Shown in pieces: positions 54,211-63,941 of a stretch of DNA of 64,000 nt. Made by a program: the position numbers and the translations under genes. Where the stretch lies: positions 1 through 64,000 of the forward strand of contig NZ_MTSZ01000005.1 of NCBI RefSeq assembly GCF_002118315.1. The letters run 5' to 3'. Numbering within the stretch: position 1 is the first letter of the stretch; every line of letters begins with the position of its first letter. This stretch comes from Kiloniella majae. GTDB taxonomy: Bacteria > Pseudomonadota > Alphaproteobacteria > Kiloniellales > Kiloniellaceae. Below the pieces are notes generated by a model that was given only the letters and a program-made list of their open reading frames with translations, ran no database searches and had not been told where the DNA came from.

Positions 54211-55722
54211 TTAAGCGTAATTGCGACAAACGTATTTAATTTCCGTAAAGGCTTCCAAGCCCTGACGCGCGCCTTCGCGCCCCAAACCTGATTGCTTCAT
54301 TCCGCCAAAAGGAATAGGTGCTCCCGTTACCTTTGTCCGATTAATGGCAACCATGCCGTATTGTAGATCACGGCTTGCCCGGTAAATTTTCTTGGGATCC
54401 CGGCTATGAACATAAGCAACCAATCCATAGTCAGATTCATTTGCCCGGGCGATTATGTCTTCACCAGCTTCAAAGGCAGTCAAACAGGCAACAGGACCAA
54501 AAGTCTCCTCGCGATTGATCAGCGCATCGGCGGGAACTTCCCCCAGGACAGTTGGCTGATAAAACAAGACCCCAAGAGCATCACGTTTTCCGCCACATAG
54601 AAGTTTTGCCCCCCTGGCCAAAGCATCGGCGACATGCGCCTCTTGCTTCAAAACAGCGTTCTCGTTCATAAGCGGCCCGATATCCGGGTCATCCAGCCCT
54701 CGACCAAGGCTTAGCTCCTGAACTTTCCCAATAAATTTTTTAGAGAATTCTTGATAGACGCTCTGTTCAATAAAAATTCTATTCGCAGCCAGACAGTCCT
54801 GTCCCGACGTCGCGAACTTGGCTGATATTGCCGATGAAACCGCATGATCGATATCTGCATCCCCATACACAATAAACGGGGCATGCCCACCGAGTTCCAG
54901 TACCAGTTGTTTGATAGAAGGCGCCGACTGCTGATAAATCAAGCGCCCAACTTCTGTTGACCCGGTGAAGGAAACCACCTGTACCCGCTCATCAGATGTC
55001 CATTCCGGGACAACTTCCCCAGGCTCACCAGTCACGACATTAAAAACCCCAGCTGGAATGCCAGCACGCTCTGCAAGTTCAGCCAAAGCTGTCGCAGAAA
55101 AAGGTGTCTCCTTTGACGGATGGATAACGCAACTGCAGCCCGCCGCCAATGCCGCAGCAGCTTTACGGGTAATCATCGCGCAAGGAAAATTCCACGGTGT
55201 GATCAGTGCCGCAACACCGGCTGGCTCTCGCCAGACTTCAACTTCTCCACCCGCCATATGAGACGTTACGTTCTCAATATTAGGACGCTTTGCTTCCTCT
55301 GCATAGAATTCAATAAAGTCAGCAGCATAGTCAATTTCACCCCGAGATTCGGATATTGGCTTCCCCTGCTCAACAGTCATGATCAGCGCAAGGTCTTCCC
55401 GGTTTTCGTGCAATAGCTCAAACCAACGACGTAGAATAGCTGATCGATCCTGAGGCAACAGAGAAGCCCACTTTCGAAAAGCTTTCTGTGCAGCATCAAC
55501 GGCACTATTACTCTCTGTTGCGCTCATTCTCGGTACGGTACCAATCACGTCCTGATTAGCTGGATCGTGCACGGGAATGCTCTCGCCCGATAAGGTATCT
55601 GACCACTGACCATCAATATAGCTGAACTGTTTGAATAACCGCGGATCACTTAAGGAGGCAAGAGATACTGATCTCTTCTTCTCATCTATCGTTTCTGTAT
55701 CCTGCTGCGCTCGTTTACTCAT
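54211..55722 (-). CDS. doeC: Aldehyde dehydrogenase of ectoine degradation (DoeC type)
   Basis: A 503-residue aldehyde dehydrogenase with catalytic Cys310 (GQDCLAANR) and Glu276 (LELGGHAPF). By sequence it belongs near succinate-semialdehyde dehydrogenases; in the ectoine pathway the enzyme oxidises aspartate semialdehyde to aspartate. It sits between the doeX and doeD genes in the same order as in known clusters, 131 bp after doeX and 97 bp before doeD. An N-terminal extension of about 30 polar residues precedes the usual start. Confidence 0.85.
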   Translation of the reverse strand: MSKRAQQDTETIDEKKRSVSLASLSDPRLFKQFSYIDGQWSDTLSGESIPVHDPANQDVIGTVPRMSATESNSAVDAAQKAFRKWASLLPQDRSAILRRWFELLHENREDLALIMTVEQGKPISESRGEIDYAADFIEFYAEEAKRPNIENVTSHMAGGEVEVWREPAGVAALITPWNFPCAMITRKAAAALAAGCSCVIHPSKETPFSATALAELAERAGIPAGVFNVVTGEPGEVVPEWTSDERVQVVSFTGSTEVGRLIYQQSAPSIKQLVLELGGHAPFIVYGDADIDHAVSSAISAKFATSGQDCLAANRIFIEQSVYQEFSKKFIGKVQELSLGRGLDDPDIGPLMNENAVLKQEAHVADALARGAKLLCGGKRDALGVLFYQPTVLGEVPADALINREETFGPVACLTAFEAGEDIIARANESDYGLVAYVHSRDPKKIYRASRDLQYGMVAINRTKVTGAPIPFGGMKQSGLGREGARQGLEAFTEIKYVCRNYA

Positions 55723-55853
55723 CCTGAGATCACCCGTTTGACTGCGTTAATATCACAGCCTCATCATGTCGGATCTCAAAGAAAAAGTGCGTCTAAAGAA
55801 AAGACAAAAAGAAGAAGAGCTTTCGCCTAGAGCACCGAAATCAGATGTTTCGT

Positions 55854-56360
55854 CTACTCACTCGATGATTTCTCTTGAATCAGTAAATCAATTGGCAAGG
55901 CATTTTTCTGTTTTACAGGCTTTGTCACCACGTAGGTAAAGTAGCGTTTCAAACCAACCTTCGCTGCCAACAAATGATCAACAAAACGCTGGTACCCATC
56001 AACATCCTTGACCACAATTTTAAGAATATAATCAAGCCCACCACCAACGGCCCAGCATTCCTGTATTTCCGGATAGTCTTGAACGGCTTGTTCAAACCGC
56101 TCAAAATCTTCCGTCTGATGGCTACCCAGCTCTGCTTCCATAAACACAAACGATAGTGGTGCAAAAACCTTTACCGATAAGCGTGCTTCGTAAGATTCAA
56201 TGACACCAGCCTTTTCCAATCGCTGAAGTCGTCCCCAACAAGGCGTTGGAGATAAATTAACACGCTCTGCAAGAGCCGCCTTCGTGATACGCCCTTCGGT
56301 CTGTAGTATCTTCAGAATTGCAATATCGCGATCATCAAGACGAAGGCCAGCAGCGAACAT
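55854..56360 (-). CDS. doeX: Lrp/AsnC-family regulator of ectoine degradation (DoeX type)
   Basis: A 168-residue Lrp-type regulator: HTH about 10-55 (LDDRDIAILKILQTEGR, then ITKAALAERVNLSPTPCWGRLQRLEKAG) and a RAM domain with WAVGGGLDYILKIVVKDVDGYQRF. It lies in the middle of the ectoine catabolic operon, as DoeX/AsnC does in known clusters, 40 bp after the deacetylase gene. From memory DoeX responds to a pathway intermediate such as N-acetyl-diaminobutyrate, and the same ligand is likely here. Confidence 0.88.
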   Translation of the reverse strand: MFAAGLRLDDRDIAILKILQTEGRITKAALAERVNLSPTPCWGRLQRLEKAGVIESYEARLSVKVFAPLSFVFMEAELGSHQTEDFERFEQAVQDYPEIQECWAVGGGLDYILKIVVKDVDGYQRFVDHLLAAKVGLKRYFTYVVTKPVKQKNALPIDLLIQEKSSSE

Positions 56361-56400
56361 TCGTAACCCTTACTTTCTCAAACGGTAAAATTGGTTTCTC

Positions 56401-57564
56401 TTATTGAGACTGGTGTTTCGCCAGATCATGCAAGAAAGAGAGGCAGCGCTCAAGCTCTGAAATTTCAATAAATTCATCAGGCTTGTGTGCCTGATCAATT
56501 GATCCCGGCCCAAAAACAACTGTGGACAGCCCGACACGCTCAAAATAGCCCGCATCTGTACCAAAGGAAACAACGCCACGGGTATTACTACCAGTCAGTT
56601 TTCTGATCAGGGTAACTGCCGGGGAAGCATCACCGGCATCCAGACTTGGAACATCTGCATCAAGAACTGTCACGATATTGGCTTCGGGCGCGACACGTCG
56701 CATCTCAGGAAGCAACACGTTATTTGAAAAATCTAGAATTTCCTGAAAAATAGCCTGTCCGTCATCCCCCGGAATTGGTCTGATTTCCCAAATCATATCA
56801 CAACTGCCGGCGGTGATATTACTTGCAGCACCTCCTTCTATCCGCCCGATATTACAGGTCGTATAAGGCGGATCATAAGGAGAATCAGTTTTAGGTTCAG
56901 CCGCCAACCGGGCACCAACCTCCAAAACCTTTCCGATAAAACGAGACGCAAATTCAATCGCGTTCACCCCTTTACCCGGTTGAGAAGAATGCACTTCAAA
57001 CCCGGTAAAACGAGTTGTAATTTCCATCCCGGCCTTATGTCCTGTAACAAGTCCCATATTTGTGGGTTCACCGACAATTACCACATCAGGTTTGAAGTTT
57101 TTGGAAACAATATCATCCGCCAAAACAGGTGCACCAAATCCACCAATTTCTTCGTCATAACAAAAAGAAACATGGATTGGGCGTTTAAGTTTTGAACGTT
57201 GGAATTCTGGAACCATCGCCAGTGAACAGGCAAGAAACCCCTTCATATCAACAGCCCCACGCCCATACAGTCGATTATTTCGTTCTGTGAGAACAAAGGG
57301 ATCTGTCGTCCATGCTTGCCCTTTCACTGGCACGACATCCGTATGACCGTTCAGGGCAACGCCTCCTTCAACAGCCGGGCCTATCGTGGCATAGAGATTG
57401 GCTTTCTTCTTTGTCTCATCATAAGACAGGGATGACGAGACGCCGTGGTTTTTCAGGTACTCTTCGATATAGGCAATCATATCAAGATTGGATTTCCCTG
57501 ACAGACTTGGAAAAGAAACCAGTTTCCCCAATATCTCTTTGGTCGAAGCAAGCAAGTCCGTCAT
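56401..57564 (-). CDS. M20-family (ArgE-like) deacetylase in the DoeB position
   Basis: A 387-residue zinc amidohydrolase of the acetylornithine deacetylase family. Metal and catalytic motifs are intact: LNGHTDVVPV, YGRGAVDMKGF, CYDEEIGGFG and the late His in QAHKPDEF. It overlaps doeA by 4 bp (ATGA), so both are coupled. By position it should remove the acetyl group from N-alpha-acetyl-L-2,4-diaminobutyrate, the product of DoeA. In Halomonas that step is done by DoeB of the AstE/aspartoacylase family, so this looks like a non-orthologous enzyme. An arginine-biosynthetic ArgE role is possible but the operon argues against it. Confidence 0.85.
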   Translation of the reverse strand: MTDLLASTKEILGKLVSFPSLSGKSNLDMIAYIEEYLKNHGVSSSLSYDETKKKANLYATIGPAVEGGVALNGHTDVVPVKGQAWTTDPFVLTERNNRLYGRGAVDMKGFLACSLAMVPEFQRSKLKRPIHVSFCYDEEIGGFGAPVLADDIVSKNFKPDVVIVGEPTNMGLVTGHKAGMEITTRFTGFEVHSSQPGKGVNAIEFASRFIGKVLEVGARLAAEPKTDSPYDPPYTTCNIGRIEGGAASNITAGSCDMIWEIRPIPGDDGQAIFQEILDFSNNVLLPEMRRVAPEANIVTVLDADVPSLDAGDASPAVTLIRKLTGSNTRGVVSFGTDAGYFERVGLSTVVFGPGSIDQAHKPDEFIEISELERCLSFLHDLAKHQSQ

Positions 57565-58769
57565 GAAATCACAACCAATTCGCGCGGCACAGAAGATAAC
57601 AGTTCCGGTCCGTTGGCACCGATTGCTAGGCTTTCCGTAATCTCAAGGCCCCAATCATCCAGCCAAAGTCCGGTCATGAAGTGAAACGTCATTCCCTCTT
57701 TCATAACAGTTTTATCCCCCTTACGAAGGCTCATTGTATGCTCTCCCCAATCAGGTGGATAGGAAAGCCCGATGGAATAGCCTGTACGGCTGTCTTTAAT
57801 AATCCCATGTTTTTCCAAAACATCGAAGAAAGCAATCGCGATATCTTCGCAGTAGTTACCAGCTTTGGCTTTTTCCAGGCCCGCCTCCATCCCTTCGAGA
57901 ACGGCTTTTTCACTATCTAGAAACTTTTGATCCGGGGCTCCTAGAAAGACCGTTCGCGATAACGGACAATGATAGCGCTTATACACACCAGCGATTTCAA
58001 AGAAAGTTCCTTCGCCCGTCTGCATGGGTTTATCATTCCATGTCAGATGTGATGCCGATGCATCAGCACCAGAAGGCAGAAGCGGAACAATGGCCGGATA
58101 ATCCCCGCCATATTCCGGAACACCACGCAACCCTGCATCATAGATTTCGGCAACCAGTTCGTGCTTTCGTAATCCCGGCCGGATTGTTTCTCTGATACGC
58201 TGATGCATCACCTCTATAATCTTCCCGGCTTTACGCATATACGATAGCTCTTGTGCCGATTTCACAGATCGTTGCCAATGAACAAGGTTTTTACAGTCCT
58301 TAAAATTGGCATTTGGGAGATTACTGACCAAAGACGCATAGGCCGCCGCCGTGAAATAGTAGTTGTCCATTTCAACACCGATCGAATGACTGCCAAGCCC
58401 CTTGCTTTCCAATATTTTGGACAGGTAATCCATGGGATGACGATCATCTGATTGAACATAATGATCCGGATATTCAATGATGTTTTCATGGGACAGGTAG
58501 GTTGTACGCTTTGCCCCGTTGGCATCAATTCCCCGACCAAACCAGATCGGTTCGCCCTCAAGCGTAACAATGACACATTGGTGCACATAAAAAGACCAGC
58601 CATCATATCCGCTCAACCAAGCCATATTCGCAGGATCGGTGATAAGCAAACTGTCCAAGCCGGCCTTTTGCATCGCATGACGGGTTTTAAACAAACGCTC
58701 CGCGTATTCTGCGCGGGTAAAGTTCAACTCTACTGTACCGGGGGAAATCACCATCTCAACACCTGTCAT
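57561..58769 (-). CDS. doeA: Ectoine hydrolase DoeA
   Basis: A 402-residue M24/creatinase-fold enzyme. It matches remembered DoeA/EutD closely (DPANMAWLSGYDGWSFYVHQ, then WFGRGIDANGAKRTTYLSHEN; GVEMDNYYFTAAAYASL; LSYPPDWGEHTMSLRKGD). It opens the ectoine ring to N-acetyl-diaminobutyrate. As in DoeA the metal-ligand set of true M24 peptidases is incomplete. A second in-frame ATG at 58754, five codons in, has the better ribosome site (AGGTGTTGAG) and may be the true start. First gene of the operon doeA, deacetylase, doeX, doeC, doeD. Confidence 0.93.
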   Translation of the reverse strand: MTGVEMVISPGTVELNFTRAEYAERLFKTRHAMQKAGLDSLLITDPANMAWLSGYDGWSFYVHQCVIVTLEGEPIWFGRGIDANGAKRTTYLSHENIIEYPDHYVQSDDRHPMDYLSKILESKGLGSHSIGVEMDNYYFTAAAYASLVSNLPNANFKDCKNLVHWQRSVKSAQELSYMRKAGKIIEVMHQRIRETIRPGLRKHELVAEIYDAGLRGVPEYGGDYPAIVPLLPSGADASASHLTWNDKPMQTGEGTFFEIAGVYKRYHCPLSRTVFLGAPDQKFLDSEKAVLEGMEAGLEKAKAGNYCEDIAIAFFDVLEKHGIIKDSRTGYSIGLSYPPDWGEHTMSLRKGDKTVMKEGMTFHFMTGLWLDDWGLEITESLAIGANGPELLSSVPRELVVIS

Positions 58770-58970
58770 AAAAAGAGGATAGCAACTGAAACAAATTCCT
58801 CGAAGTCTTCATCAGAAGTTTTCGCAGAAAGGTCTCGGGAGAATTTTTCAAAAATATTTCTGTAACATAGTCGCACATCACGCCAAGATATTTCATCTAA
58901 AGAGAAGCTCAAAAAAAGAAAAGTCTTCGCAGGATCTATCCGAAATAAATTAATTCTAACACCTTCCACT

Positions 58971-59936
58971 TTAGACAGTTAAAACCACCTTCCCCACAGT
59001 GTCCCTGTTTTGCAAAGCACGCATAGCATCTGGTAACTGTGCAAGCGTAAATCGTGTATCAACAACGGGATTCAAAAGCCCCTCTTTCAGCATGACAAAC
59101 ATCTTATCCATCATGTCGCTTATCAGCTCCGCATCATGATCATGGTGCCAATAGACACCTTTGGCAGACGCCCTTTTGAGCATAAGGCGATTGGCCGGAA
59201 TTTCAGTAATAGTTCCTGACGCAAAGCCCACAATAAGAATGACGCCGTTACGGGCAAGACATCGCAAGCTTTGTAAGCCTATATCACCACCGACGGGATC
59301 ATAAATAACATCAGCGCCAGCCCCATTTGTAGCATCCTTGACCAGCTCAACCCAATTTTGATCACGATAGTTGATACAAACATCAGCTCCATGCTCTCTG
59401 GCGAGATCCAGTTTCTGTTTGCTGCTTGCCGTCGCAATAACCCGCGCGCCGATCGCCTTTGCAATTTCCACGGCCGCCAGACCAACGCCGCCCGCCGCCG
59501 CATGTACCAATACAGTTTGATCAGACCGCAATTGAGTACTGTCAAAGAAGGCAACCATAGAGGTCGTATAGGTAACGGGTAACGCCGCAGCCAGTTTAAA
59601 GGAGATATTATCGGGAATAGAAAATACCGTTCCACAGGAAACCAGTGCTTGTTCCGCAAACCCGCCCCAAGGAATTTTACTGGCAACCCGGTCACCAACT
59701 TTCCATTGGCTCTTCTCAGGTGCAGAAAGAACTGTCCCCGCAATTTCCTGTCCTGGCGTAAAAGGTCTCGGTGGACGAACCTGATACTTGTCTTCCGACA
59801 TCAAAAGATCCGAAAAGTTGAGTGCCGCTGCCTTAACGTCAACAACAAGATGTTGATCGTCAGACGAGCTTAAATCCAGATCAACAAACTCAAGACCATC
59901 CACACCAAGCTCTTTTGATGAACGCCACCCCTGCAT
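58971..59936 (-). CDS. Quinone-oxidoreductase-like medium-chain dehydrogenase
   Basis: A 321-residue zinc-free MDR protein (NADPH:quinone oxidoreductase/QorA group). The substrate domain shows NFSDLLMSEDKYQVRPPRPF and PGQEIAGTVL; the nucleotide motif is VHAAAGGVGLAAVEIAKAIGA, and the last helix ends GKVVLTV. The start at 59936 follows GGAGCGAG; a frame 42 bp longer lacks this. It precedes doeA by about 200 bp on the same strand but is not a known part of ectoine pathways. A role with acyl or enoyl thioesters is also possible in this group. Confidence 0.85.
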   Translation of the reverse strand: MQGWRSSKELGVDGLEFVDLDLSSSDDQHLVVDVKAAALNFSDLLMSEDKYQVRPPRPFTPGQEIAGTVLSAPEKSQWKVGDRVASKIPWGGFAEQALVSCGTVFSIPDNISFKLAAALPVTYTTSMVAFFDSTQLRSDQTVLVHAAAGGVGLAAVEIAKAIGARVIATASSKQKLDLAREHGADVCINYRDQNWVELVKDATNGAGADVIYDPVGGDIGLQSLRCLARNGVILIVGFASGTITEIPANRLMLKRASAKGVYWHHDHDAELISDMMDKMFVMLKEGLLNPVVDTRFTLAQLPDAMRALQNRDTVGKVVLTV

Positions 59937-60200
59937 TTCACTCGCTCCAAAGATAACTTCTCCCCAAGAGACCAACACAAGACAAATAGAGTTGAAGGGG
60001 AACAGACTTCCAAGATTTAGGATTTATTTTCTATGTTGTCCGAATGACTATTCAAAAGATACTAAAAAAATCACCAATGCCGCTCTCTACACTCTTCAGT
60101 TCCAACGTGAAATCCCACCTACATATTAGTCAGCATTAACCTTCAATTATATTTATTGAATTATCTTCAATCATAGATAGGTAAAACCTCAAGGATTAAT

Positions 60201-61796
60201 ATGGCTGTCGGTTTCTCTGAAGCACCTGAAAAACAAACTTCTATTCGTTATTTTTCCGCATTTCTTTCCCCTCTATGCAGGAAGATTACCTTCTTAATTT
60301 TCCTATCCGTTGTTATCATAGAGATCATTATTTTATTCTTTTCTTATCAGAATCAGGAACAAAAACTTCTCGCATCCCTAGAACACACAGGGCACATAGC
60401 TGTCACATCTGCTTTTTCAAGTGAACATCATTTACACGGTGTCAAAGACGTAACAGACCCTAGCAGTATCTTTGGATTAGATGATATTATCGGGGTAACT
60501 GTTTTTGAAAATGATCAAAAGATCCTTTCCGCAGGACAAAACCCTGTAGTTCCTGAATCTCATGTTGGAAAAAACGCTGTCTTTCAGCAACCATCTCAAG
60601 ATGGTGCTTCTTATAATTTCGGCTGGAACGTCGCCGAAGGGCACCACGGGTCAAGAACCGTCTATATCCGTATGAGCACACAAGCCATAAACACAGAATT
60701 AAATAACTTTGTACTAAGAGTATCCGGTCTGGTTTTGTTCATTTCGCTCTTTGTCACAGTGATCACAATGTCGCTTTTATGGGTATTCGTCCTCCGCCCT
60801 ATTTTAAACCTGCAAAACATGTGTAGTGATCCTTATAATCAAAGCGGTCTGGAAAACCTCAACCAAAAACAGCTTTTACGAAGCGATGAAATGGGGGACC
60901 TTTTCCGCGCGTTTAAGTCTATGACGCAAGAAATACAACAAGCAGCCCTCGCCTCGCAAAACGCACAAAATACCCTTGAAAACCAAGTTACAGAACGAAC
61001 CTCTGAGCTAGAGAAACTTAATCAAAAGCTGAGCCAACAAATCGTAACAACACAACAATCCGAAGAGCGCTTTAAAAAGGCTAATAACGTAAAGTCCGAA
61101 TTTTTGGCGTCCATGAGCCACGAACTGAGAACGCCCCTAAATTCCATACTCGGATTCAGTCAATTATTGGAAGACGACAAGAATGTTCTAAATGATGAAC
61201 AGAAACTCTGCATTGCAAACATCTCCAAAGCAGGCAGCCACTTGCTGGAACTAATAAATCAGATACTTGATCTCTCAAAAATTGAAGCGGGGTCTGCCAC
61301 TTTCAAACCGGAACATTTTTATCCGCGTGAGGTTTTCAAAGAATGCCTGGAGATGTTCCGGGACAAAGCAACCGAACGTTCAATAACAATGCGCGGCGTT
61401 CAAGAATCAGACAAAGGCATTTATTTGGATCGATTCAGGTTCAAACAAATCGTAATAAACTTTCGTTCCAATGCCATAAAGTATGCTCCTGAAGATAGTG
61501 ATATCGTTTTTGGCTGTCAGGATCTTCCCGAAAATCAAATCTATATCTATGTCACAGACTCTGGCTCCGGCATTCCCGAAGATATGACTTCCGAGTTATT
61601 TACTCCTTTTGAAAGGCTTCATCACAAAGGGTCTGAAATTGAAGGCACCGGTATCGGCTTGGCTATTTCGAAAAAGCTGGCCGAAGAAATGGGTGGTGCC
61701 ATTGGGTATCATAATAAAACGGGGAATAGTTCAACATTTTGGCTAGAATTTCCAACAGCATTACCACCTTCAGATATTGAAGAAGTATCCGCTTAA
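60201..61796 (+). CDS. Membrane sensor histidine kinase (HAMP, HisKA, HATPase)
   Basis: A 531-residue sensor kinase: TM1 about 28-49; a periplasmic sensor of about 120 residues; TM2 about 171-198; HAMP; a coiled coil (about 255-295); HisKA with His307 in SMSHELRTPLNSILGFSQ; and a GHKL ATPase with N-box QIVINFRSNAIKYAPE, G1 VTDSGSGIPEDM and G2 GTGIGLAISKKLAEE. The N-box has FR where LL is usual, a small change that keeps the key Asn. The next gene, 60 bp on, is a receiver-kinase hybrid and is the likely partner. Confidence 0.92.
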   Translation: MAVGFSEAPEKQTSIRYFSAFLSPLCRKITFLIFLSVVIIEIIILFFSYQNQEQKLLASLEHTGHIAVTSAFSSEHHLHGVKDVTDPSSIFGLDDIIGVTVFENDQKILSAGQNPVVPESHVGKNAVFQQPSQDGASYNFGWNVAEGHHGSRTVYIRMSTQAINTELNNFVLRVSGLVLFISLFVTVITMSLLWVFVLRPILNLQNMCSDPYNQSGLENLNQKQLLRSDEMGDLFRAFKSMTQEIQQAALASQNAQNTLENQVTERTSELEKLNQKLSQQIVTTQQSEERFKKANNVKSEFLASMSHELRTPLNSILGFSQLLEDDKNVLNDEQKLCIANISKAGSHLLELINQILDLSKIEAGSATFKPEHFYPREVFKECLEMFRDKATERSITMRGVQESDKGIYLDRFRFKQIVINFRSNAIKYAPEDSDIVFGCQDLPENQIYIYVTDSGSGIPEDMTSELFTPFERLHHKGSEIEGTGIGLAISKKLAEEMGGAIGYHNKTGNSSTFWLEFPTALPPSDIEEVSA

Positions 61797-61856
61797 TACG
61801 ATGATAGAATGTACCTTAGAAATAACCATGACGATTTTCAAAGCAGGGATACAGGA

Positions 61857-63059
61857 ATGACGTTAATTCCAGAGGCCTTAAACAAAGGTCGTTTTGCTGC
61901 AAAAATTCTTATCGTTGATGATCAACTGGCAAACATTCAATTATTGGAAATGATCCTTAAAAAGGAAGGTTACCTTGACATAACAAGCCTGACGGACTCA
62001 CGACTGGTCGTAGATCATCACAGAGAACATGATTTTGATCTGATATTGCTTGATGTCAGAATGCCCTACATGGATGGCTTTGAAGTAATTCAACATCTAT
62101 CATCACAAATAAAAGATGACTATCTCCCCGTTCTTATCTTCACAGCTCAGCAAGAAGAAGAGACCAGATTCAAAGCTTATGAACTTGGGGCAAGGGACTG
62201 TATTGTAAAACCGTTCGATCGCAAGGAAGCTCTACACCGAATACGTAATACTCTCGAAGTCCGATTGCTCCACAAACAAATAAAAGAACAAAATGCGCAG
62301 CTTGAACTACGTGTAGAAAAAAGAACACAAGAGCTCATGCATTCCAGGGATGCTGCAGAAGCAGCAAATAAAGCTAAGACAGCATTCCTTGCAAACATGA
62401 GTCATGAACTAAGAACACCGCTTAACGGCATTATTGGTTTCTCTGAAATAATGGAATCTCAACTTTTTGGCGATCTTGGAAGTGAACGCTATCTGGAATA
62501 TGCAGGTGACATAAAAAAAGCGGGACAACATTTATTGGGTGTGATTGGAAATGTGCTCGACATTTCCCGCATAGAAAGTGGCAACTACAATCACCATTTT
62601 GCTACGGTCAATATTAAAGACGTTATTTTTTCCTGTATTTCTATGCTCAAGCATCGTGCAGAAAAGGAAAAAATTGTACTTGATGTGAAGTTATCACAAA
62701 CAGCAACAACAATTATTGCCGATGAAATGTTACTCAAACAAACCATTCTTAACCTGCTATCGAACAGTGTAAAATACACACCAACCAATGGACAGATATT
62801 CGTTACGTCCGAACAGAATTTAGACAACACAATAATTCAGATATCTGACACAGGCAAAGGCATATCTGAAGAAAATATGAGCAAGGTTCTCGAACCATTT
62901 GGGCAGGCACGAGAAAATGCCGAAATTGCTCATGAAGGCGTTGGCTTAGGACTTTTCCTCGCGAAATCCTACACAGAATTACAAGGTGGAAAACTAACTC
63001 TGCAGAGTGAATTAGGCGCAGGAACAACTGTTAGCTTAACGTTTCCCACACCTCAATAA
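61857..63059 (+). CDS. Hybrid response regulator/histidine kinase (REC-HisKA-HATPase)
   Basis: A 400-residue soluble protein: receiver (about 15-135) with Asp66 in ILLDVRMPYMDG and Lys in CIVKPFDRKEAL; a coiled-coil linker (about 145-175); HisKA with His183 in MSHELRTPLNGIIGFSE; and an ATPase domain with N-box QTILNLLSNSVKYTPTNG, G1 ISDTGKGISEENM and G2 GVGLGLFLAKS. The ATG at 61857 follows AGGGATACAGGA; an earlier ATG at 61809 has no good site. It probably receives phosphate from the preceding kinase and continues a phosphorelay. No DNA-binding output is encoded beside it. Confidence 0.9.
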   Translation: MTLIPEALNKGRFAAKILIVDDQLANIQLLEMILKKEGYLDITSLTDSRLVVDHHREHDFDLILLDVRMPYMDGFEVIQHLSSQIKDDYLPVLIFTAQQEEETRFKAYELGARDCIVKPFDRKEALHRIRNTLEVRLLHKQIKEQNAQLELRVEKRTQELMHSRDAAEAANKAKTAFLANMSHELRTPLNGIIGFSEIMESQLFGDLGSERYLEYAGDIKKAGQHLLGVIGNVLDISRIESGNYNHHFATVNIKDVIFSCISMLKHRAEKEKIVLDVKLSQTATTIIADEMLLKQTILNLLSNSVKYTPTNGQIFVTSEQNLDNTIIQISDTGKGISEENMSKVLEPFGQARENAEIAHEGVGLGLFLAKSYTELQGGKLTLQSELGAGTTVSLTFPTPQ

Positions 63060-63088
63060 TTGACGATGAAATCAACGAAACTCGAAAG

Positions 63089-63895
63089 TTAAAATAGTTC
63101 CGATATTTCACTCGCAAAGACTTTCAGTTGCCGTCCCATTACATCCCGCCCCTTCTCATCCAATCTGTTCATGGGAAAAGCAATTGCCAAACTACCGACA
63201 GGTTCGCCATTGGGACTGGTAAAGGCAGCGGCAATGCCCGCAGCACCTTCGTAGGTTTCCTCGCTTGAAACGGCATAACCCTGCGAACGGATTATCGCAA
63301 TATCTTCTCTAAGTCTCTTTTTCTGTATTAACGTTTGAGGCGTAAAAGACACAAGCTCTTGCTTGAGATAACGATCAACAAATTGATCAGGCAGCTTCGC
63401 TAATATTGCTCTTGGTGCAGCCCCTGCATGTAGCGGAAAACTTGCCCCTACTTCTTCAAAAACACGAAGTCCGCCCCGCCGACTTTCAATCTGGTCAACA
63501 CACACCGCGCTATTGGAGGCCTTATCAAATGCGGTCAAAACAATGGTCTCTGACGTAACCTTTGCCAGTTTCTCTAATACAGGTTGGCAGATCACACGAA
63601 TATCAAATCCTGCCTCCGCTCTTTGCCCCAGGCTAATTGCTGCCATCCCCAGGCTGTAGCGCCCGGTTTTGGGGATTTCGGCTAAATAGCCAGTTTCCAC
63701 CAAATACCGTACAAGCCTGCTCACGGTTGAGCGGCTCATCTCCGTTATTTCAATGATCTCGCTCTGCGACCAGTTAGCCTGATCCACCTGAAAGAGGTTC
63801 AAGAGCTCAAAAGCCTTGTGTAACAAGCCAACTCCGGCTTGAGACGGTGTTAAAGATGCAGCCTGAACAGCCTTAGATTGTTGCTTGACATTCAC
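63089..63895 (-). CDS. IclR-family transcriptional regulator
   Basis: A 268-residue regulator. The winged HTH lies at about 20-85 (LLHKAFELLNLFQVDQANWS, then EITEMSRSTVSRLVRYL), followed by the IclR effector domain (about 100-265; GFDIRVICQPVLEKLAKVTSET, HAGAAPRAILAKL, SSEETYEGAAGIAAAF). Such proteins control catabolic operons in response to acids or sugars. The regulated genes lie beyond the right end of the window. A 20-residue Gln/Ala-rich extension precedes the HTH. Confidence 0.9.
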   Translation of the reverse strand: MNVKQQSKAVQAASLTPSQAGVGLLHKAFELLNLFQVDQANWSQSEIIEITEMSRSTVSRLVRYLVETGYLAEIPKTGRYSLGMAAISLGQRAEAGFDIRVICQPVLEKLAKVTSETIVLTAFDKASNSAVCVDQIESRRGGLRVFEEVGASFPLHAGAAPRAILAKLPDQFVDRYLKQELVSFTPQTLIQKKRLREDIAIIRSQGYAVSSEETYEGAAGIAAAFTSPNGEPVGSLAIAFPMNRLDEKGRDVMGRQLKVFASEISELF

Positions 63896-63904
63896 AGAAA
63901 ATAA

Positions 63905-63941
63905 ATCCCACTATATAGCATATGATCTCATTATTTGGGAT
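63905..63941. promoter_or_regulatory. Weak inverted repeat upstream of the IclR gene
   Basis: ATCCCA (63905-63910) and TGGGAT (63936-63941) are inverted arms 25 bp apart, 10-46 bp upstream of the IclR start. The spacing is longer than in classic IclR sites, so this is only a weak operator candidate. Confidence 0.25.

Noticed and set aside
58766-58969. Minus-strand open frame between the quinone-oxidoreductase-like gene and doeA
   Set aside because: Short, no ribosome site and no similarity; probably the leader of the doe operon.
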